The notes below the pieces were generated by a model. The model did no database searches. It was not told the origin of the DNA and saw only the letters and a program-made list of their open reading frames with translations. Both the position numbers and the translations under genes were made by a program. Shown one piece after another: positions 60,255 through 64,000 of a stretch of DNA of 64,000 nucleotides. The DNA comes from Thereva unica (taxonomy: Eukaryota; Arthropoda; Insecta; Diptera; Therevidae), in the NCBI GenBank assembly GCA_949987705.1, contig OX465281.1:1404001-1468000 (forward strand), written 5' to 3'. Each line of letters opens with the position of its first letter. Position 1 is the stretch's first letter.

Positions 60255-63190
60255 CGTGGACTGTAGTGTTCCTGGAGGAGGATCCTTCATAGTCTTGCAG
60301 ACCATCCTAAGCTCTACATAGAGTGGCAATACCTTGGCCAGAAATCTCTCTCGAGCTTCTTCTTCTTCTTTATACTCCTTTAATCCCTCATGGGACATAG
60401 GGCGGAGCAATCTTTGCAAATTGGTCCTGTTTGCTTTAAGAAGCCTTCCATGACTTGTTAATTCAGGGCTAGTTGTTTTTTGAGAAGAGGTACAACAATG
60501 TCTCTTAACTCCTACACCCGCTTCTTCACAGCATTCTTAAGCTCCTAACCCAATTATTAATTGCAATAGGCGTAACTTCTCAAATTAATTACTAGTCCAA
60601 ACAAAATTGTTGTTCTTTAACTATAACTCGTTCGTGCTGAAATGGAATAATAAACTAAAAATTTGCAATTCAACATGTTTTAGGAAGATAATTATAAACT
60701 GTCAAAAAACAGCCAATTACTTCGCTAATTTATTCAAAGTCTAATTAACTAGAGTAGATTCGAGCCGGCGTCGACTTAGAACTAAATCTGTCAGGCCTTG
60801 CGATGTTGATCTGAACTTCTAATCTTTGGTGACACCCAAACAATACTCAACAAGCAATCAAAGTCCGAAATTGTTGATAGATTATGATCTGCGGCTTAAA
60901 TAACAATTTCAAGACCCGAAGACAAGTGCCCAGGATAAATTTATTACGAACAGTAGTAACACAGTAAAAACAAAAAAACCGAATCCAATCGACAAATTCT
61001 TTCCCATATGACTCAGCAAATCGGTCCGCGGAATGCGGAAATCTGAATAGTTGCATGCTCTGAAAGGCTCGTCAAGTGTTGCTAGAAATGATGCCAGATG
61101 ACAAGAATTCAGCAAGGCATAGAATCGGCTAATGCGCACTTGAAACCTACGTGGTAGCTGTAGATCACAATACTAACTACCAAGCCCATTTGGCCATCAA
61201 TAGCAGCACGACACGGCTGCTAGTTGGTATCGATCTGTCAATTTTGCGGTCGATCTACATCACGTACGACGAGGTTTAATTGATTGCATTCTGAATGCTC
61301 CACCGATCTACTGCGCCAGCAAACTGCCGCTGGTGAATGTCTGTATAATGATCGTCGAGAATTGCACAAACTGCGCGCTTCCTTTCACTGATATCTGGAA
61401 TTCGCGATTGTGAAAAGTGCTTCCAATCGAGATCAAAGGTGGATGGTGGTCCATCATAAGATCCAGACGGCTAAGTTACTTGCACAAGATCAGTCGAAGC
61501 CATTCATCTCCGCGGCCAGGAACGAAATCCACTTCGGGGAAATTTATTGCAGAATTAAAACGCGATCTGCAGCTAAAAGATAGCCCCGACTTCCGGATGA
61601 CAAATTGCTGATCTCCAAGAATAAATCACGGTCCAGCCCAGAACATTTGAAAACAATTTTCTCCTCACTGCTGAGGGCAGAGCCTAATGGAGTCTTACAA
61701 ATGTCCATAATCGACCGAGCTGCGGAACGCAGACTCCTGCCTACGTAGCTGGGGCCACTCAGAGTTCACAACTGGCGCGATTCATCATCTGAGATAATTT
61801 TGACGTTTAAATTTACGGCCTGATAGCAAACAAGCTCATCTGTCTTACCGGATTAATGATCATATCACATCTGACCTGGCTCTGGGGCTCTTAACGTCTA
61901 CCGATCGTCTCGATGAAGATCGCACAGTCGATTGGCAGCTTCTAGGTACCTGTGGCATGCCTTTGATACTGTTCCTTCGTCCGCTGCTCGCCGCATTTCT
62001 CGCTGCAAGACCACGACCGCGTTGCTTGATTAATAAATTATCTCGCAAATGTCCGAAGAAAGCGCACTAAATGCACTGCACGATCGTTCCAACAAGCTCT
62101 TACGACAATTACGACATCTGGCGGTGATTAGGTGTCCGTTTTGCTTAACTAACGACATCGTTGCCTTGATGCTTAATTTTCTTGGAGGAGAAGAAGGCTC
62201 CTAGACAAGGAAGTGATCCCCAATTTGCGTTCGCTGATTAAAATTGTCACCTGTTTCGGATAATCTTTGATTAATACAGCGCAGCGATGCTGGTAATTGG
62301 CTTTTTACTCCAGTTGATGGTTCCGCATTAATTATATTCACGTTCCGCAAAACTAATTACACGAGATTATTATTCAAGAATTTTATGATAAGGTTTAGCG
62401 CATTTGAGCCCTGTCACGTTCGCAGCGAAGGAAACATTTTGGGTAAGCACCATTTTGCAACACTGGAATTCTTGCTTAGGTGCAGGGGCCGCATATTGAC
62501 AGACTTAATAATAGACTGCAATCAGAGAGTTTTGTTCTATTGGTGAAAAGTTCAGACTGTTCCGAATTAAACGGATATCCCATAACGCTTGGACCACTTG
62601 CTAACCTATCCAAAAGACATCTCCACAATCTCACTGAATTGTAGAAAGAAACTTTCTTGGTACTAGGATAACCAGGTCGTCTGTATAGGTTGCAGAAGCG
62701 TGATAAGCAGTCTGCGACTTTTAATTTACTTTTTCTCAGAAACACCTTTGACATTGACATGGCAGTTGTAGTAGGATTCTTGTATATTTCATGAAAGTTG
62801 TAACGAATTTATGTTAAGTCGAACCATAGTATTTGAAACAAATTAGGTAATGCTACACCTGGCTTCGGCAATGCCCGTAGACTGAGAAAATCCGGGTTTG
62901 TACCTAGAAACTAAGGTGGATTTACATATCTGACAACTTTCCGTCTCGCCGTATCACAGCTGATCATTTCTGCCGCAAATTTTTAATACGCGTTTTACAT
63001 TTGTGACGAATTCTGTCGCAGCCAAAATTTCGTTCAGCCCTCCGCCGTCGCAAGATGTCGCCGAGATTGTTTCCTATTGGTCGAAATTGTAAAAAAGAGC
63101 GACGCGACAGAAAAATATTGGATATGTAAATCCTCCTTAAGTTGTACTGTACCGTAAGTTCACCGTTGGCACCTTCTGACGTAAACTTGA
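60255..63190. other. Mostly no feature; possible repeat edge at 60350-60480
   Basis: CTTCTTCTTCTTTATACTCC followed by CCTCATGGGACATAGGGC looks like the inverted 3' end of an RTE-type element ending in GAAGAAG, but no coding motif confirms it. 60850-63190 is unique-looking and GATC-rich. Confidence 0.35.
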
Positions 63191-63194
63191 ATTA

Positions 63195-63600
63195 GCAACC
63201 CAAAAGGCGAGGTCAACAACGTTATTTTTGACTATCACCTACTAGCTAACCAGGACGGCTTGGCTTATCCACAACACAAGAAGAAGACGAGCACCGGAAC
63301 ACGGGACGGACCCCGAAAGAATATTGCTAGAATACGGCAACCATCGCGGGACCTTGGCCCATACAGGCGTTAACCAAAGCCCGAAAAGGCACACTAGGTA
63401 GCTCCGTTCTGGAAGACTTAAAAAATCTTCGGACAAGCGGTCGAGGGGACTGATAAACTTTCTAAACTTCACAGGATGATTTTAACTATCCACCAAAGTC
63501 GGTTAAACAAGCACCAAACCTTAGGTACACGAGATAGAGGCATCAAAACGGAGCGACGACGCGTTAATTGGACCTCTTTTAGCCCTACACCTAACCTAAC
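63195..63600 (+). repeat. Dispersed repeat family A, copy 2
   Basis: This matches 2235-2645 with many substitutions and small indels. It ends in TAGCCCTACACCTAACCTAAC, comparable to CATCCAACCTGACCTAATC at 2666-2684. That shared tail suggests a common 3' end. Confidence 0.6.
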
Positions 63601-63604
63601 GATG

Positions 63605-64000
63605 AACCACACGCGATGCTTTCATTAATCAACGTTTTACATCTCCAGTTTAATATTGAAAGTTGATGGTCTCGCATTAACTCCCTAAAAACCCAACTTC
63701 GAGCAATTTATGGCGGCTTAATTGCCATCCGTAAATTGTCCAGCCTTCAAAGTTTCCTGTCCCCAATATCACCATACAAATTACATAAAATCTGCATTTT
63801 CAATCTACTTCTGCATAACTCAGCAGCAAATTACCGAGATATCAGCTGTAATCTAAAATATTCGAAGCAATTATCTCTACTTAATTCCATATCTTCAATT
63901 TTGGCAGATGTTCATGTGAGTCCCCACGTAGCTCGACAGCACCGCTCGCTTCTACTAGATTCCGCTGCAGCGATGGTGAGCCAGAAAAGAGGCATTCCAC
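63605..64000. other. No feature recognised
   Basis: Unique-looking DNA to the window end. Confidence 0.4.

Noticed and set aside
1..64000. CRISPR arrays, bacterial operons, integrases or phage genes
   Set aside because: No regularly spaced short repeats, no ribosome binding sites with long tightly packed frames, and the coding debris is of eukaryotic LINE and transposon type.

Overview
This window looks like nuclear DNA of an insect, probably a fly (Diptera). Host coding sequence is very sparse. There is no operon structure, and the DNA is a mosaic of decayed non-LTR retrotransposons (LINEs), SINEs, small inverted-repeat DNA transposons and long stretches of apparently single-copy sequence. 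The assignment to insects rests on the LINE types seen (Jockey-like, R1-like, RTE-like and I-like) and on the general character of the unique DNA. The species cannot be named from the sequence.

The only host coding sequence I can support well is one exon at 38548-38946 (+). It encodes 133 residues, ends in a clean GTGAGT donor in phase 0, and has a start-stop mini-uORF (ATG followed directly by TAA) 65 bp before its ATG. I do not recognise the protein. A weaker candidate first exon lies at 31047-31149 (+). Everything downstream of the 38.5 kb exon may be its intron, but that is inference.

Layout by region. 1-4.6 kb: mostly unique, with a decayed repeat at 1.93-2.69 kb that recurs at 63.2-63.6 kb. 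4.6-5.8 kb: a GCGCCCGGTGCA-type DNA element, a degenerate ATGGCGG repeat field and a MITE inside it. 5.76-11.06 kb: an RTE-like LINE split by a 4.4 kb foldback element with a 9 bp target duplication. The foldback carries mariner-like and Jockey-like debris between its arms. 11-19.5 kb: unique DNA with a tRNA-derived SINE, a hairpin cluster and an RTE tail. 19.5-24.8 kb: R1-like LINE pieces, a 5S rRNA-derived SINE-like sequence and a hairpin MITE. 25-32 kb: mainly unique. 32-37.3 kb: I-like and RTE-like LINE pieces, a SINE and a 314 bp MITE family. 38.4-39 kb: the host exon. 39.4-48.9 kb: a transposase HTH fragment, Jockey-, I- and R1-like LINE pieces, a second GCGCCCGGTGCA element flanked by an 8-11 bp direct repeat, and a second 5S-derived sequence. 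51-57.6 kb: two tRNA-SINEs, an RNase H fragment, a third 5S-derived sequence, an RTE fragment and a 391 bp MITE. 57.6-64 kb: unique DNA with a MITE copy, a LINE 3' end and the second copy of the 2 kb repeat.

The strongest observations are the precisely bounded foldback nested in a LINE, the trio of 5S rRNA-derived SINE-like copies, and the four tRNA-SINEs, all on the minus strand. All similarity statements are by eye from translation and pairwise reading. No database search was run.
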